A stretch of DNA of 64,000 nt from Variovorax sp. dw_308 (GTDB lineage: Bacteria > Pseudomonadota > Gammaproteobacteria > Burkholderiales > Burkholderiaceae_C), in NCBI RefSeq assembly GCF_019207085.1, contig NZ_JAATOM010000004.1:186001-250000 (forward strand). Direction: 5' to 3'. The position numbers and the translations under genes were made by a program. Within the stretch, counting starts at the first letter, position 1. Every line of letters starts with the position of its first letter. Positions 47,941 through 56,601 of this stretch are shown here, in pieces. Under the pieces are notes generated by a model, which was given only the letters and a program-made list of their open reading frames with translations, ran no database searches and was not told where the DNA came from.

Positions 47941-48933
47941 TCACTGAATCACTTCGTCGGCGCCCAGCAACATCGATTGGGGGATCGACAGGCCGAGCGC
48001 CGTCGCCGTCCGGAGGTTGAACGCCATTTCGAACCTGGTCGGTTCCATCACGGGAAGATCGGCAGGTTTCTTGCCCTTGAGGATGCGGCCGGCGTAGATG
48101 CCGGCCTGCCGGAATGCGTCTGCGTTGTCGGGGCCGTAGCTCATGAGCCCGCCCTCGTTCACGAAGTCGCGGCGGATATAGGACGTGGGCACGGCGTGTC
48201 TTGCGGCGAGCGAAATGATCTGCGCGCGCCGATTGTCGAAAAAAGGATCCGCCGCCACCAGCAGTGCGTCGATCCGCTGCGGTGCAATGGTGGCAAAGGC
48301 GGCATCGAAGTCTGCGTCGGCACTGGCATTCAGAACGACGAGGCGCCGGTCGAGCGCGCGTGCCGCATCCTGCAGATCTCGCACTTGGGGCGCGCTGATC
48401 GGGTTGTTCGGATTGACCAGTGTCCCCACGACCATCGCCGTCGGCACCAGCTTCAGCAGAAGGTCCAGCCGCTTGGCCGCGAGTTCCGCGCCCAGCAGCG
48501 TGATGCCTGTGATATTGCCGCCGGGTCGTCCGAGGCTGGCGACGATGCCGAACATCACCGGGTCGCCGCCCATCACGAAGACGATGGGAATGGTCGAGGT
48601 TGCCGCCTTGGCGGCATTGACGGTCGGCGTCCCCGAGGTCGCCACGATGATCGACACGTGCCGGTTGACCAGATCGGCGGCAAGCGCCGGCAGTTGCTCG
48701 TAGTGGCCGTCGACGAAGCGGTAGTCCAGCGCCACGTTCGTGCCTGCTTCAAAGCCTGCTTCGACGAGCCCGGCACGAAACGCGGCGAGCAGAAGCGGGA
48801 ACTGCATGGCCGACGCACCGCTGAGGTAGCCGATGACCGGCATGGGCGACGCCGGCCGCTGCGCGCGCGCAGACAGCGGCAGGGCGAAACACCCGCCCGC
48901 GATGCTTCCGACAAATCGTCGCCTGTGCATCAT
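47941..48933 (-). CDS. ABC transporter substrate-binding protein (TrpX/PF04392-like)
   Basis: A 330-residue exported binding protein: Tat-like start (MMHRRRFVGSIAGGCFALPL, cleavage near ARAQ), then PVIGYLSGASAMQFPLLLAAFRAGL, IPIVFVMGGDPVMFGIVASL and RPGGNITGITLL, characteristic of PF04392. Relatives bind aromatic amino acids or nucleosides; many copies in rhizosphere bacteria are orphan, as here, with no permease or ATPase nearby. It ends 3 bp from the convergent aldo/keto reductase stop. Confidence 0.84.
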   Translation of the reverse strand: MMHRRRFVGSIAGGCFALPLSARAQRPASPMPVIGYLSGASAMQFPLLLAAFRAGLVEAGFEAGTNVALDYRFVDGHYEQLPALAADLVNRHVSIIVATSGTPTVNAAKAATSTIPIVFVMGGDPVMFGIVASLGRPGGNITGITLLGAELAAKRLDLLLKLVPTAMVVGTLVNPNNPISAPQVRDLQDAARALDRRLVVLNASADADFDAAFATIAPQRIDALLVAADPFFDNRRAQIISLAARHAVPTSYIRRDFVNEGGLMSYGPDNADAFRQAGIYAGRILKGKKPADLPVMEPTRFEMAFNLRTATALGLSIPQSMLLGADEVIQ

Positions 48934-48991
48934 GCACCTGGCCTTTTCCGACAGGAAGGCGGGCCGTTGCCCATTGGGTCGAGCCGCCCGC

Positions 48992-49420
48992 TCAGCCCCA
49001 GGCGCCCTGCGCCTCTTCCCAGCCGATCACGGCAATCGGGCTGCCGTCGGGCTTGATGAACGTGAGCGGCCCGAGGAAGGTCATGTAGAACTCGCTGTCC
49101 TCGGGGAAGTTCGTCTTGTCGTGGCGTGCACCCGAGGATTCGAATCCGTAGCCTGGCGCAACGGCCGTGGCGCCGCCCGCGGCCTTGCCGCCGCGCACGT
49201 CCATCTTGCCCCTGGTCAGCAGGTATTCGCCCGGCCCGGCATGGATATGCGGTGCGAACGAGGAGCCCGCGGGGCAGTCGAAGATCGCCGTCCAGGAGCC
49301 TTGGCCCGGCGATACGTTCAGCAGCTTCCAGCGAATGCCGCCCGTGGAAAAGGCGTCCGGGAACGGCTGCCATTGCACCTCGTCGATCTGCACATATTCT
49401 TCGCTTGACTTCGTCTTCAT
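48992..49420 (-). CDS. Cupin-domain protein
   Basis: A 142-residue cupin. The first cupin motif is APHIHAGPGEYLLTRGKMDV; the second is weaker (GARHDKTNFPEDSEFYMTFL). ATG 49420 has GGAGAC upstream, and a longer frame is rejected. The form resembles the ChrR-like/acetylacetone-dioxygenase (Dke1)-type cupins that bind a metal through the first motif. Function unknown. It is 58 bp upstream of the PF04392 receptor on the same strand and may be cotranscribed. Confidence 0.78.
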   Translation of the reverse strand: MKTKSSEEYVQIDEVQWQPFPDAFSTGGIRWKLLNVSPGQGSWTAIFDCPAGSSFAPHIHAGPGEYLLTRGKMDVRGGKAAGGATAVAPGYGFESSGARHDKTNFPEDSEFYMTFLGPLTFIKPDGSPIAVIGWEEAQGAWG

Positions 49421-49585
49421 GTCGTCTCCATCGTGGGTGAGTGGAACGCGCGTGGAGACCCGCTCCAACGCGACCATCGGGCGATGCCGAATGAAGGATC
49501 GCCCCGGCGCCATTGAACTGCAAATCCCGCCCGCGCGCCCGGCCGCGCGCACCGCCCATGCGGCGGTATCAGGGTAAGCCGCGCC

Positions 49586-49615
49586 ACCGCCCCGTTGTCA
49601 AGCAACGGCGGCGGT
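49586..49615. promoter_or_regulatory. Strong hairpin/operator upstream of sugar ABC operon
   Basis: ACCGCC-CCGTTG then TCAAG then CAACGG-CGGCGGT forms a stem of 12 pairs with one bulge. It lies 84 bp before the GTG of the binding-protein gene and 165 bp before the divergent cupin start. It may be an operator for a regulator encoded elsewhere or an RNA leader hairpin. No T-run follows, so it is not a simple terminator. Confidence 0.45.
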
Positions 49616-49698
49616 ACTAGCATGAGTGCAGCTTCGCGTTCGCACCTTGGGAGGGCAACAAGGCTCGCCGAAAACGCGGGACAACATGGAGACAACCA

Positions 49699-50700
49699 GT
49701 GAATAGACGCAAGACTCTCAAGACATTGGGAAGCGCGGCCATGGCCGGCGCATCGGGGCTCGCCAGCCGACTCGCCTTCGCGGCGAATCCGTCGATGGTG
49801 ACCGTGGTCAAGATCGCGGGCATCCCGTGGTTCAACGCGGTCGAGAAGGGCATCGTGAAGGGCGCCAAGGACTTCAACATCGACGCCACCATGGTCGGCC
49901 CGGCCAATGTCGACCCGGCGCAGCAGGTCAAGCTGCTCGAGGACCAGATCGCCAAGAAGGTGACCGTCATCGGCCTGGTGCCGCTGGACGTGAAGGTCTG
50001 CGAGCCAGTGCTCAAGCGGGCGCAGGCGGCGGGCATCAAGGTCATCACGCACGAGGGGCCGGAGCAGGAGGGGCGCGACTGGAACGTGGAACTCATCGAC
50101 TCGGTGAAGTTCGGCGAAGTGCAGATGCAGCGCATCGCCAAGGACATGGGCGAGTCGGGCGAGTACGTGGTGTACGTCGGCACGCTGACCACGCCGCTGC
50201 ACAACAAGTGGGCTGACGCCGCCATCGCCTACCAGAAGAAGAACTACCCGAAGATGAAGCTCGCGGCCGACCGCTTCCCCGGCGCCGACGAGATCGACAC
50301 CTCGTACAAGACCACGCTCGACGTGATCAAGGCGTATCCCAATCTCAAGGGCATCCTCGGCTTCGGCTCCAACGGGCCGATCGGCGCGGGCAATGCGGTG
50401 CGCGAGAAACGGCTGGGCAAGAAGATCGCCATCGTCGGCACGGTGCTGCCGTCGCAGGCCAAGGACCTGATCGCCGACGGCATCATCCGCGAAGGCTTCC
50501 TCTGGAACCCGACCGATGCCGGCTACGCGATGGTCGCGGTCGCGCGGTTGATGCTCGACGGCAAGCCGATCAAGGACGGCGTGGAGATTCCGGGCCTGGG
50601 CAAGGCGTCCGTTGACGTGCCCGGCAAGCTGATCAAGGTCGACAAGATCATGGCGATCAACAACCAGACGATCGCGGGACTCATCGCAGGCGGGCTTTGA
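49699..50700 (+). CDS. Sugar ABC transporter substrate-binding protein
   Basis: A 333-residue periplasmic binding protein with GTG start (GGAGAC 11 bases upstream). It has a Tat-like signal (MNRRKTLKTLGSAAMAGASG, cleaved after AFA) and the Peripla_BP_4 fold: VTVVKIAGIPWFNAVEKGI, VIGLVPLDVKV, GIKVITHEGPE, KGILGFGSNGPIGAGNAV and the long C-terminal TIAGLIAGGL. It resembles LsrB/RhaS/autoinducer-2-type receptors for pentoses, rhamnose or cyclic furanoses. First gene of a four-gene importer operon. The ligand may be the substrate of the ApnL, epimerase or kinase genes. Confidence 0.87.
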   Translation: MNRRKTLKTLGSAAMAGASGLASRLAFAANPSMVTVVKIAGIPWFNAVEKGIVKGAKDFNIDATMVGPANVDPAQQVKLLEDQIAKKVTVIGLVPLDVKVCEPVLKRAQAAGIKVITHEGPEQEGRDWNVELIDSVKFGEVQMQRIAKDMGESGEYVVYVGTLTTPLHNKWADAAIAYQKKNYPKMKLAADRFPGADEIDTSYKTTLDVIKAYPNLKGILGFGSNGPIGAGNAVREKRLGKKIAIVGTVLPSQAKDLIADGIIREGFLWNPTDAGYAMVAVARLMLDGKPIKDGVEIPGLGKASVDVPGKLIKVDKIMAINNQTIAGLIAGGL

Positions 50701-50703
50701 GGG

Positions 50704-52188
50704 TTGAGCAACTTTCTCGAGCTGCAGGCGATCTCCAAGCGCTTCGGCGGCGTCGTCGCGCTGCGCAACGTCGACCTCTCGCTGGCGGCGGGCGAGGTGC
50801 ATTGCCTGGTCGGTGAAAACGGCTCGGGCAAGTCGACGCTGATCAAGATCATCTCGGGCGTGCTCGCGCCCGAGCCGGGCGGGCGCATCGTGATCGAAGG
50901 GCGGGAGTATCCGCACCTCGACCCGGTGCAGTCCACGGCCTGCGGCATCCAGGTGATCTACCAGGACCTGTCGCTGTTCCCCAACCTCACGGTGGCGGAG
51001 AACATTTCCATTGCGAGCCACCTGGGCCGGCCGCAGGTGGTGAACTGGAAGCGGCTGCGCGCGACCGCCGCGGCGGCCATGGCGCGCATCGGCGCATCGC
51101 TCGATCCGGACGAGCGCGTGGAAGACCTGTCGATCGCCAACCGGCAACTCGTCGCGATCTGCCGCGCGATGGCGGCCGACGCCAAGCTGGTGATCATGGA
51201 CGAGCCCACGGCCTCGCTGTCGCGGCACGAGGTCGATGCGCTGATCCGCCTGGTCGCTGATCTCAAGCGGCATGGCATCTGCATCGTGTTCGTCTCTCAC
51301 CGGCTCGACGAGGTCATGGAGATCGCCGAGCGCGTGACGGTGCTGCGCGACGGCGCGAAGGTCGGCGAGTTTCCGGCGCGCGAGATGGACGACAAGAAGC
51401 TCGCGACCTTGATGACCGGCAAGTCCTTTGCCTACAAGACCTCGTTGACCGACTGGACGACGGCCGACGTGGTGCTGTCGGTGAGCCACCTCACGCGCAT
51501 CGGCCAGTACGAGGACATCAGCATGGACATCCGCGCCGGCGAGATCGTCGGGCTGACGGGGCTGCTGGGTTCCGGGCGCACCGAGTTCGCGCTGTCGCTG
51601 TTCGGCATGAACCGGCCAAGCGCGGGCGAGATCCGCCTGAACGGCAAGCCGCTCGCGCTCAAGACCAACGCGCAGGCGATCGAGGAAGGCATCGCCTACG
51701 TCTCGGAAGACCGGCTCAACCTGGGCCTGGTGCTGGAGCAGCCGATCTCCTCGAACATACTGGTGACGGTGCTCGACAAGCTGACCAACGGCATCGGCCT
51801 GGTGCCCGAGCAGACGCGCCAGGCCACGGCGCAGCACTGGATCAAGGAACTGGCCATCAAGGCGCCGAATGCGGACAACGCGGTGCGCACGCTGTCCGGC
51901 GGCAACCAGCAGCGCGTGGTGCTGGCCAAGTGGATGGCGACCGCGCCCAGGTTGCTGATCCTGGACAGCCCGACCGTCGGCGTCGACATTGCTGCCAAGG
52001 ATGGCATCTACGAAGTGGTGCGCGCGCTGGCGGCCAAGGGGGTGGCGATCCTGCTGATCTCGGACGAGATACCGGAGGTCTTCTATCACGCGCATCGGGT
52101 GCTGGTGATGCGCAGCGGCAAGCTGGTCGGCGAGCGCGTGCCGCATGATTCGAGCGAAGAGGAATTGCAGGCGATGGTCGATGCATAG
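50704..52188 (+). CDS. Sugar ABC transporter ATPase (RbsA/MglA-like, two domains)
   Basis: A 494-residue double ABC protein. Domain 1: Walker A GENGSGKSTLIKIISG, an unusual signature VEDLSIANRQLVAICRAM (SIANRQ instead of LSGGQ) and Walker B KLVIMDEPTASLSRHE. Domain 2: degenerate Walker A GLLGSGRTEFALSLFGM, signature LSGGNQQRVVLAKWM and LLILDSPTVGVD. This is the normal asymmetry of carbohydrate importers. The start is TTG at 50704, 3 bp after the previous stop; no ATG or GTG gives a sensible N-terminus (SNFLELQAISKRFGG). Confidence 0.9.
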   Translation: MSNFLELQAISKRFGGVVALRNVDLSLAAGEVHCLVGENGSGKSTLIKIISGVLAPEPGGRIVIEGREYPHLDPVQSTACGIQVIYQDLSLFPNLTVAENISIASHLGRPQVVNWKRLRATAAAAMARIGASLDPDERVEDLSIANRQLVAICRAMAADAKLVIMDEPTASLSRHEVDALIRLVADLKRHGICIVFVSHRLDEVMEIAERVTVLRDGAKVGEFPAREMDDKKLATLMTGKSFAYKTSLTDWTTADVVLSVSHLTRIGQYEDISMDIRAGEIVGLTGLLGSGRTEFALSLFGMNRPSAGEIRLNGKPLALKTNAQAIEEGIAYVSEDRLNLGLVLEQPISSNILVTVLDKLTNGIGLVPEQTRQATAQHWIKELAIKAPNADNAVRTLSGGNQQRVVLAKWMATAPRLLILDSPTVGVDIAAKDGIYEVVRALAAKGVAILLISDEIPEVFYHAHRVLVMRSGKLVGERVPHDSSEEELQAMVDA

Positions 52189-53182
52189 CCCCACGTCCGC
52201 GCTCCAGCGTTTCCGCCGCAGCCACGAGTTCTGGCTGCTGGCCGTCATCCTGGTCATGTCGGTCGCGCTGTCACTGGCGACCGACAGCTTCCTCACCATC
52301 CAGAACCTCTACGACCTGCTGACCTCGAACGCCTTCATCGGCATCCTGGCGTCGGGCCTCCTGGTGGTGCTGATCTCGGGCGGCATCGACATTTCGTTCA
52401 CGGCCACAGCGTCGATTGCGCAGTACATCGCGCTGACGCTCGGCATCCAGCACGGCCTAGGCTGGCTGTCGCTGTTCGCGATCGCGGCGGCGGTGGGCGT
52501 CGTGTGCGGCGTGATCAATGCGGTGTTCATCACCAAGCTGCGCATCTCCTCGATCATCGTGTCGATCGCGACGCTCAACATCTTCTACGGCCTGCTGATC
52601 TTCTCGACCGGCGGCAAGTACATCACCTCGCTGCCCAAGTTCTTCCGCGACGGCATCTGGTGGTTCGAGCAGGAGGACGCGAGCGGCGTGCCTTATGCGC
52701 TGAACCTGCAGATCATCGTGCTGGTGCTGTCTTTCCTGGCGGCCTGGCTGCTGCTGAACCGCACCAACGTCGGCCGGCAGATCTATGCGATGGGGGGCAA
52801 CAAGGATGCGGCGCAGCGCCTGGGCTTTCATGTGTTCCGGCTCAACGTGCTGGTGTATGGCTACCTGGGCTTCGTGGCCGGCGTGGCTTCGCTGGTGCAG
52901 GCGCAACTGGCACAGTCGGTGACACCCACCGTGCTGGTCGGGAAGGAACTCGACGTGCTGGCGGCCGTGGTGCTGGGCGGCGCGAGCCTCACCGGCGGCG
53001 TGGGCACGGTGATGGGCGCGATCCTCGGCGTGGCGCTGCTGGCGATCCTGCAGAACGGGCTGGTGCTGATCGGCGTGTCCTCGTACTGGAACCAGTGGTT
53101 CGTCGGCCTGACCATCCTCGTGGCCGTGTCAATGACCGCATGGTCGGAGCGCCGCCGCCGCGCCACGAAGGCGATCAACTGA
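52181..53182 (+). CDS. Sugar ABC transporter permease 1
   Basis: A 333-residue RbsC-like permease with about ten hydrophobic helices (FWLLAVILVMSVALSLA; IGILASGLLVVLISGGIDIS) and the cytoplasmic loop NVGRQIYAMGGNKDAAQRLG. C-terminally VLGGASLTGGVGTVMGAILG is the usual BPD_transp_2 signature. ATG 52181 overlaps the end of the ATPase gene by 8 bp. It pairs with the second permease to form a heterodimeric channel. Confidence 0.88.
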   Translation: MHSPTSALQRFRRSHEFWLLAVILVMSVALSLATDSFLTIQNLYDLLTSNAFIGILASGLLVVLISGGIDISFTATASIAQYIALTLGIQHGLGWLSLFAIAAAVGVVCGVINAVFITKLRISSIIVSIATLNIFYGLLIFSTGGKYITSLPKFFRDGIWWFEQEDASGVPYALNLQIIVLVLSFLAAWLLLNRTNVGRQIYAMGGNKDAAQRLGFHVFRLNVLVYGYLGFVAGVASLVQAQLAQSVTPTVLVGKELDVLAAVVLGGASLTGGVGTVMGAILGVALLAILQNGLVLIGVSSYWNQWFVGLTILVAVSMTAWSERRRRATKAIN

Positions 53183-54168
53183 TGGCGCTCGCACGCTTCC
53201 TGCGCGGCGGCACGGTGCCGATGCTGTCGCTGGTGCTGGTGGCGCTGCTGGCGGTGTTCGGGCTGCTGCTGGGCGAGCGCTTCTTCAGCGTCGGCTCGCT
53301 GCAGTCGATGGCTTTCCAGTTGCCCGAACTCGGCATCCTGTCGCTGGCGATGATGGTGACGCTGCTCTCGGGCGGACTCAACCTGTCGATCATCGCCACG
53401 GCCAATCTCTGCGCGCTCACGATGGGCTGGGTGCTCACCACGCAGGTGCCGGGCGCGCAGGGCTTCATGTGGGGCGGCTGGCAACTCATCGCGATCCTCG
53501 CCGGCGTGGGCGTGGCGCTGGTGGTGGGGCTCATCAACGGCTACGTCATCGCCTACCTGGGCGTGTCGCCGATCCTCGCGACGCTGGGCACGATGACGCT
53601 GTGCAAGGGCCTTTCGATCGGGCTCACGCGCGGCAACGTGATCTCCGGCTTTCCGGAGCCGATCGTGTTCCTGGGCAACGGCACGCTCGCAGGCGTGCCG
53701 GTGGCGCTCATGATCTTCCTGGCGCTGTGCGTGCCGATGGCGGTGCTGCTCAACAAGAGCCCGTTCGGCCACAAGGTCTACATGATCGGGTCGAGCGAGA
53801 AGGCGACGCGCTATTCGGGCGTCGACACGCGGCGCGTGCTGCTCGGGGTGTATGTGCTGTCGAGCCTGCTGGCGGTGGTCGCGGCGCTGGTGATGATGGC
53901 GCGCTTCAACTCGGCCAATGCGTCGTATGGGGAGAGCTACCTGCTGGTGACCATCCTCGCCGCGGTGCTCGGCGGCGTCGACCCGTTTGGCGGCTTCGGC
54001 AAGGTGGGCGGGCTGGTGATGGCGCTGGTGCTGCTGCAGTTGATTTCGTCGGCGTTCAACCTGCTGGGCTTCAGTCCCTTCCTCACGCTGGCGATCTGGG
54101 GCGCGCTGATCATCGCGGTGACGGCGGTGGGGGCGAGGCTTGAAGGGTTCCGCGGCTCACGCGGCTGA
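53182..54168 (+). CDS. Sugar ABC transporter permease 2
   Basis: A 328-residue RbsC-like permease (LPELGILSLAMMVTLLSGGL; loop FGHKVYMIGSSEKATRYSGV; AAVLGGVDPFGGFGKVGGLV). Its ATG shares one base with the stop of permease 1 (TGATG), so translation is coupled. It ends 15 bp before a convergent LysR gene. The two-permease plus fused-ATPase layout is that of rhamnose, erythritol and AI-2-like importers. Confidence 0.88.
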   Translation: MALARFLRGGTVPMLSLVLVALLAVFGLLLGERFFSVGSLQSMAFQLPELGILSLAMMVTLLSGGLNLSIIATANLCALTMGWVLTTQVPGAQGFMWGGWQLIAILAGVGVALVVGLINGYVIAYLGVSPILATLGTMTLCKGLSIGLTRGNVISGFPEPIVFLGNGTLAGVPVALMIFLALCVPMAVLLNKSPFGHKVYMIGSSEKATRYSGVDTRRVLLGVYVLSSLLAVVAALVMMARFNSANASYGESYLLVTILAAVLGGVDPFGGFGKVGGLVMALVLLQLISSAFNLLGFSPFLTLAIWGALIIAVTAVGARLEGFRGSRG

Positions 54169-54183
54169 GAGCCCTGTCCCGCG

Positions 54184-55077
54184 CTAACCCGTGATGATCG
54201 GCTTCAGCGCCTCGATCTCGGACACCATGAAATCGAAGAAGGCGCTGACGCGCGCCGTCTTGCGTATCTCCGGCATGGCCAGCAGGCGCCAGTCCCGCGA
54301 CAGGGCAGCGATGGGCCCGAGCACACGGACCAGTTCCGGCTCCGAATCGCCCAGCGCCGTGGGCAGCGGCGCGATGCCGACACCCGCCTTCGCCGACAGC
54401 AGGAGGCCGAGCACGCTGCCGCTGCGCGCCACGATGGCGGCGTCCGGTGCCACCTCGCGCAGCCACTGGCTCGCGCGATGCGCCGACATGCTCTCCTCGA
54501 ACCCTGCCAGCGGGTGCCCACCGAGTTCCTCGACCGACGAGGGCATGCCATGCCGCGCCACGTAGTCCTTGCTCGCGTACACGGCCCACAGCGAGTCGCC
54601 GACCTTCCGGCCCACCAGCACGCCATCGTCGGTGTCGCCTGAACGCAAGGCGACGTCGGCCTCGCCAGTGCGCAGGTCGATGTACTTGTCGCTCATCACG
54701 AACTCGACGTGCAACGTGGGGTGCTGGGCATGGAAGCGGTCGAGCAGCCCCGATTTCGTCAGCCGGTTGACCAGCGGCTCCGGGCAGGTCAGCCGGATCA
54801 CGCCGGCGGCATTGCGCCTCGATTCGGCCAGCGCCTGTTCGAAGGCGACGGCGGCATGCTCGACCTGCTGCGCGGCTTGCAGCATCTCGGTGCCGAAGTC
54901 GGTGAGCCGATAGCCGCTGGTGTGGCGCTGCACCAGCGCGCGCCCGATGTGGCGTTCCAGCGCGGTCAGCCGTCGCTGCACGGTGGATTGGTCGACCCCC
55001 AGCGCACGGCCCGCGGCCAGCGTGCTGCCGTGCCGGGCCACCGCGACGAAGTACTTCAGGTCGTTCCAGTCGAGCAT
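54184..55077 (-). CDS. LysR-family transcriptional regulator
   Basis: A 297-residue LysR protein (MLDWNDLKYFVAVARHGSTL, then AAGRALGVDQSTVQRRLTAL for the DNA-binding domain). The effector domain begins near residue 92 (NAAGVIRLTCPEPLVNRL). The short, dimer-like DWNDLKYF start is typical of the CrgA/AaeR-like branch. It is divergent from the Bug receptor gene at 55181 with 103 bp between, suggesting local control. Target metabolite unknown. Confidence 0.9.
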   Translation of the reverse strand: MLDWNDLKYFVAVARHGSTLAAGRALGVDQSTVQRRLTALERHIGRALVQRHTSGYRLTDFGTEMLQAAQQVEHAAVAFEQALAESRRNAAGVIRLTCPEPLVNRLTKSGLLDRFHAQHPTLHVEFVMSDKYIDLRTGEADVALRSGDTDDGVLVGRKVGDSLWAVYASKDYVARHGMPSSVEELGGHPLAGFEESMSAHRASQWLREVAPDAAIVARSGSVLGLLLSAKAGVGIAPLPTALGDSEPELVRVLGPIAALSRDWRLLAMPEIRKTARVSAFFDFMVSEIEALKPIITG

Positions 55078-55180
55078 CGCTCGTTATGCACTATTGCGGC
55101 CCCGTTCCGCAAGTCCGCGCCTTGTGGCGGCCTGGGGGCGGGCCTACGCTGGCTTTCCTATCGCAAACGAGGACAGCGCC

Positions 55181-56200
55181 ATGACGACACCCCATCCAAC
55201 GCCTGGCGGCATCGCACGTCGCCGCATGCTGGTCGCCGGGATGGCCGCCGCTGTCTGCAGCCCCGTCAGCCTTGCACAGGCGCCGTCGGCGCCAGGGCGC
55301 GAGCGGTTGCGCATCATCTGCACCGGCCCGGCCGGCAGCGTGCCCGACATCGTGACGCGGCGCTATGGCGAAGCGCTGGCCGGGCTCTACGCGCAACAGG
55401 TCATCATCGACAACCGGCCGGGTGCGGCAGGGCAGATCGCGGTGCAGGCGCTCAAGTCGGCTCCGGCTGATGGTTCGACCTGGCTGCTGGGCCAGGGTGC
55501 GATCGCGAGCCTCTATCCGACGCTGTACGAGAAGCTCGGCTACGAGCCCACGCGCGACCTGCGACCGGTGTCGCTTGCGGCGGAAATGAACCTCGGCGTG
55601 GTCGTCGGCCCCGCCGTGCCCGCCGAGGTGGGCGACATGGATGCACTGATGAAGTGGATGCGACGCACGCCCGACGCCGCCAACGCTGCTTCGCCGGGCA
55701 CCGGCACGCTGCCGCACATCCTCGAAGTCATGGTCTTCGACCAGGCCGGCCTGAATTGGCGCCATGTGCCATACCCCGGTGGCCCGCCGGCGATGGTGGC
55801 GCTGCTGGGCGGCCAGGTGGCGGTGCTCGCGCTGCCGGAAGGCCTGCTGCTGCCGCAACTCGCCGGCGGGCGGCTGCGGATGCTTGGCACCTCCGCCCTG
55901 GAGCGCAGCCGGTTCTCGCCGGGTGTTCCGACGCTCGCAGAACAGGGATTCGCGCGGTCGGTGATGCGCGAGTGGTTTGCGTTTTTCCTGCCGGGTGGGG
56001 CTTCGGCCCGTGTTGCCGAAGAGGCGTCCCGGGCGGTGCATGCCGTTGCGACCCGCAATGATGAGTTGGCGCACAAGCTGGAGGACTCGGCCATGGTCGC
56101 CGTGCAAGGTACTCCGGCGCAGTTGGCCGCAAGGGTCGAGGCGGATCGTCTAGCCTGGGCGCCCCTGCTGGTCAGCGCCGGCATCCGCGGCGACGCCTGA
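55181..56200 (+). CDS. Bug-family periplasmic receptor
   Basis: A 339-residue tripartite tricarboxylate transporter receptor. The Tat-like signal is ARRRMLVAGMAAAVCSPVSL (cleavage after LAQA). The Bug core includes RIICTGPAGSVPDIVTRRYG, IIDNRPGAAGQIAVQALKSA and VPTLAEQGFARSVMREW. The GTGPAGS-like first loop differs from the usual PFPPGG, so the ligand may not be a simple dicarboxylate. GAGGA lies before ATG 55181. An upstream extension is antisense to the LysR gene and rejected. Confidence 0.87.
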   Translation: MTTPHPTPGGIARRRMLVAGMAAAVCSPVSLAQAPSAPGRERLRIICTGPAGSVPDIVTRRYGEALAGLYAQQVIIDNRPGAAGQIAVQALKSAPADGSTWLLGQGAIASLYPTLYEKLGYEPTRDLRPVSLAAEMNLGVVVGPAVPAEVGDMDALMKWMRRTPDAANAASPGTGTLPHILEVMVFDQAGLNWRHVPYPGGPPAMVALLGGQVAVLALPEGLLLPQLAGGRLRMLGTSALERSRFSPGVPTLAEQGFARSVMREWFAFFLPGGASARVAEEASRAVHAVATRNDELAHKLEDSAMVAVQGTPAQLAARVEADRLAWAPLLVSAGIRGDA

Positions 56201-56323
56201 ACACGATGCGCCTGAACTCGCTGCGCCCGAACCGGAGGCCTGACGAGCGCCGTGCCTTCATGCCTACACCGCGAGGGCGGCGCACGACGTATCACGGGGG
56301 CGATCGAATGAAGGAGCCCTCAC

Positions 56324-56572
56324 ATGCAACGCGAATCGGTGATCGACCAACTGAAGCAGTACGACCAGCAACGACCCGACTTCCCCGGCGAGCATGTCAT
56401 CGTGCTCGGCGTCGGGGCGCTGCTGTTGTGGAAGGCCGCCACCGGTCGTTCGTTCATCGGGCGCACGCTGGCCGGCGCCCTGGGCACCGCGCTGGTGGGC
56501 CGCGCCGCGAGCGGCACCGGTGGCGTGGCGCGGCTCGGGCAACTGCTCGCCGGACGCGCGCGCCCGCTCTGA
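56324..56572 (+). CDS. Small membrane protein (82 aa)
   Basis: ATG 56324 has AAGGAG upstream. The protein is an N-terminal charged helix (MQRESVIDQLKQYDQQRPDF), then two weak hydrophobic helices (HVIVLGVGALLLWKAATG; TLAGALGTALVGRAASG) rich in Gly/Ala, ending in a basic tail. This looks like a small inner-membrane stress protein. Family not recognised. It lies 30 bp before udgX and may share its transcript. Confidence 0.6.
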   Translation: MQRESVIDQLKQYDQQRPDFPGEHVIVLGVGALLLWKAATGRSFIGRTLAGALGTALVGRAASGTGGVARLGQLLAGRARPL

Positions 56573-56601
56573 GCCGATCGGGTCGGCATCAGGAGCCACC
56601 C

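Noticed and set aside
49417..52299. A 960-codon minus-strand frame across the sugar ABC genes
   Set aside because: Antisense shadow of clearly recognised ABC receptor and ATPase genes; no coherent protein domains.
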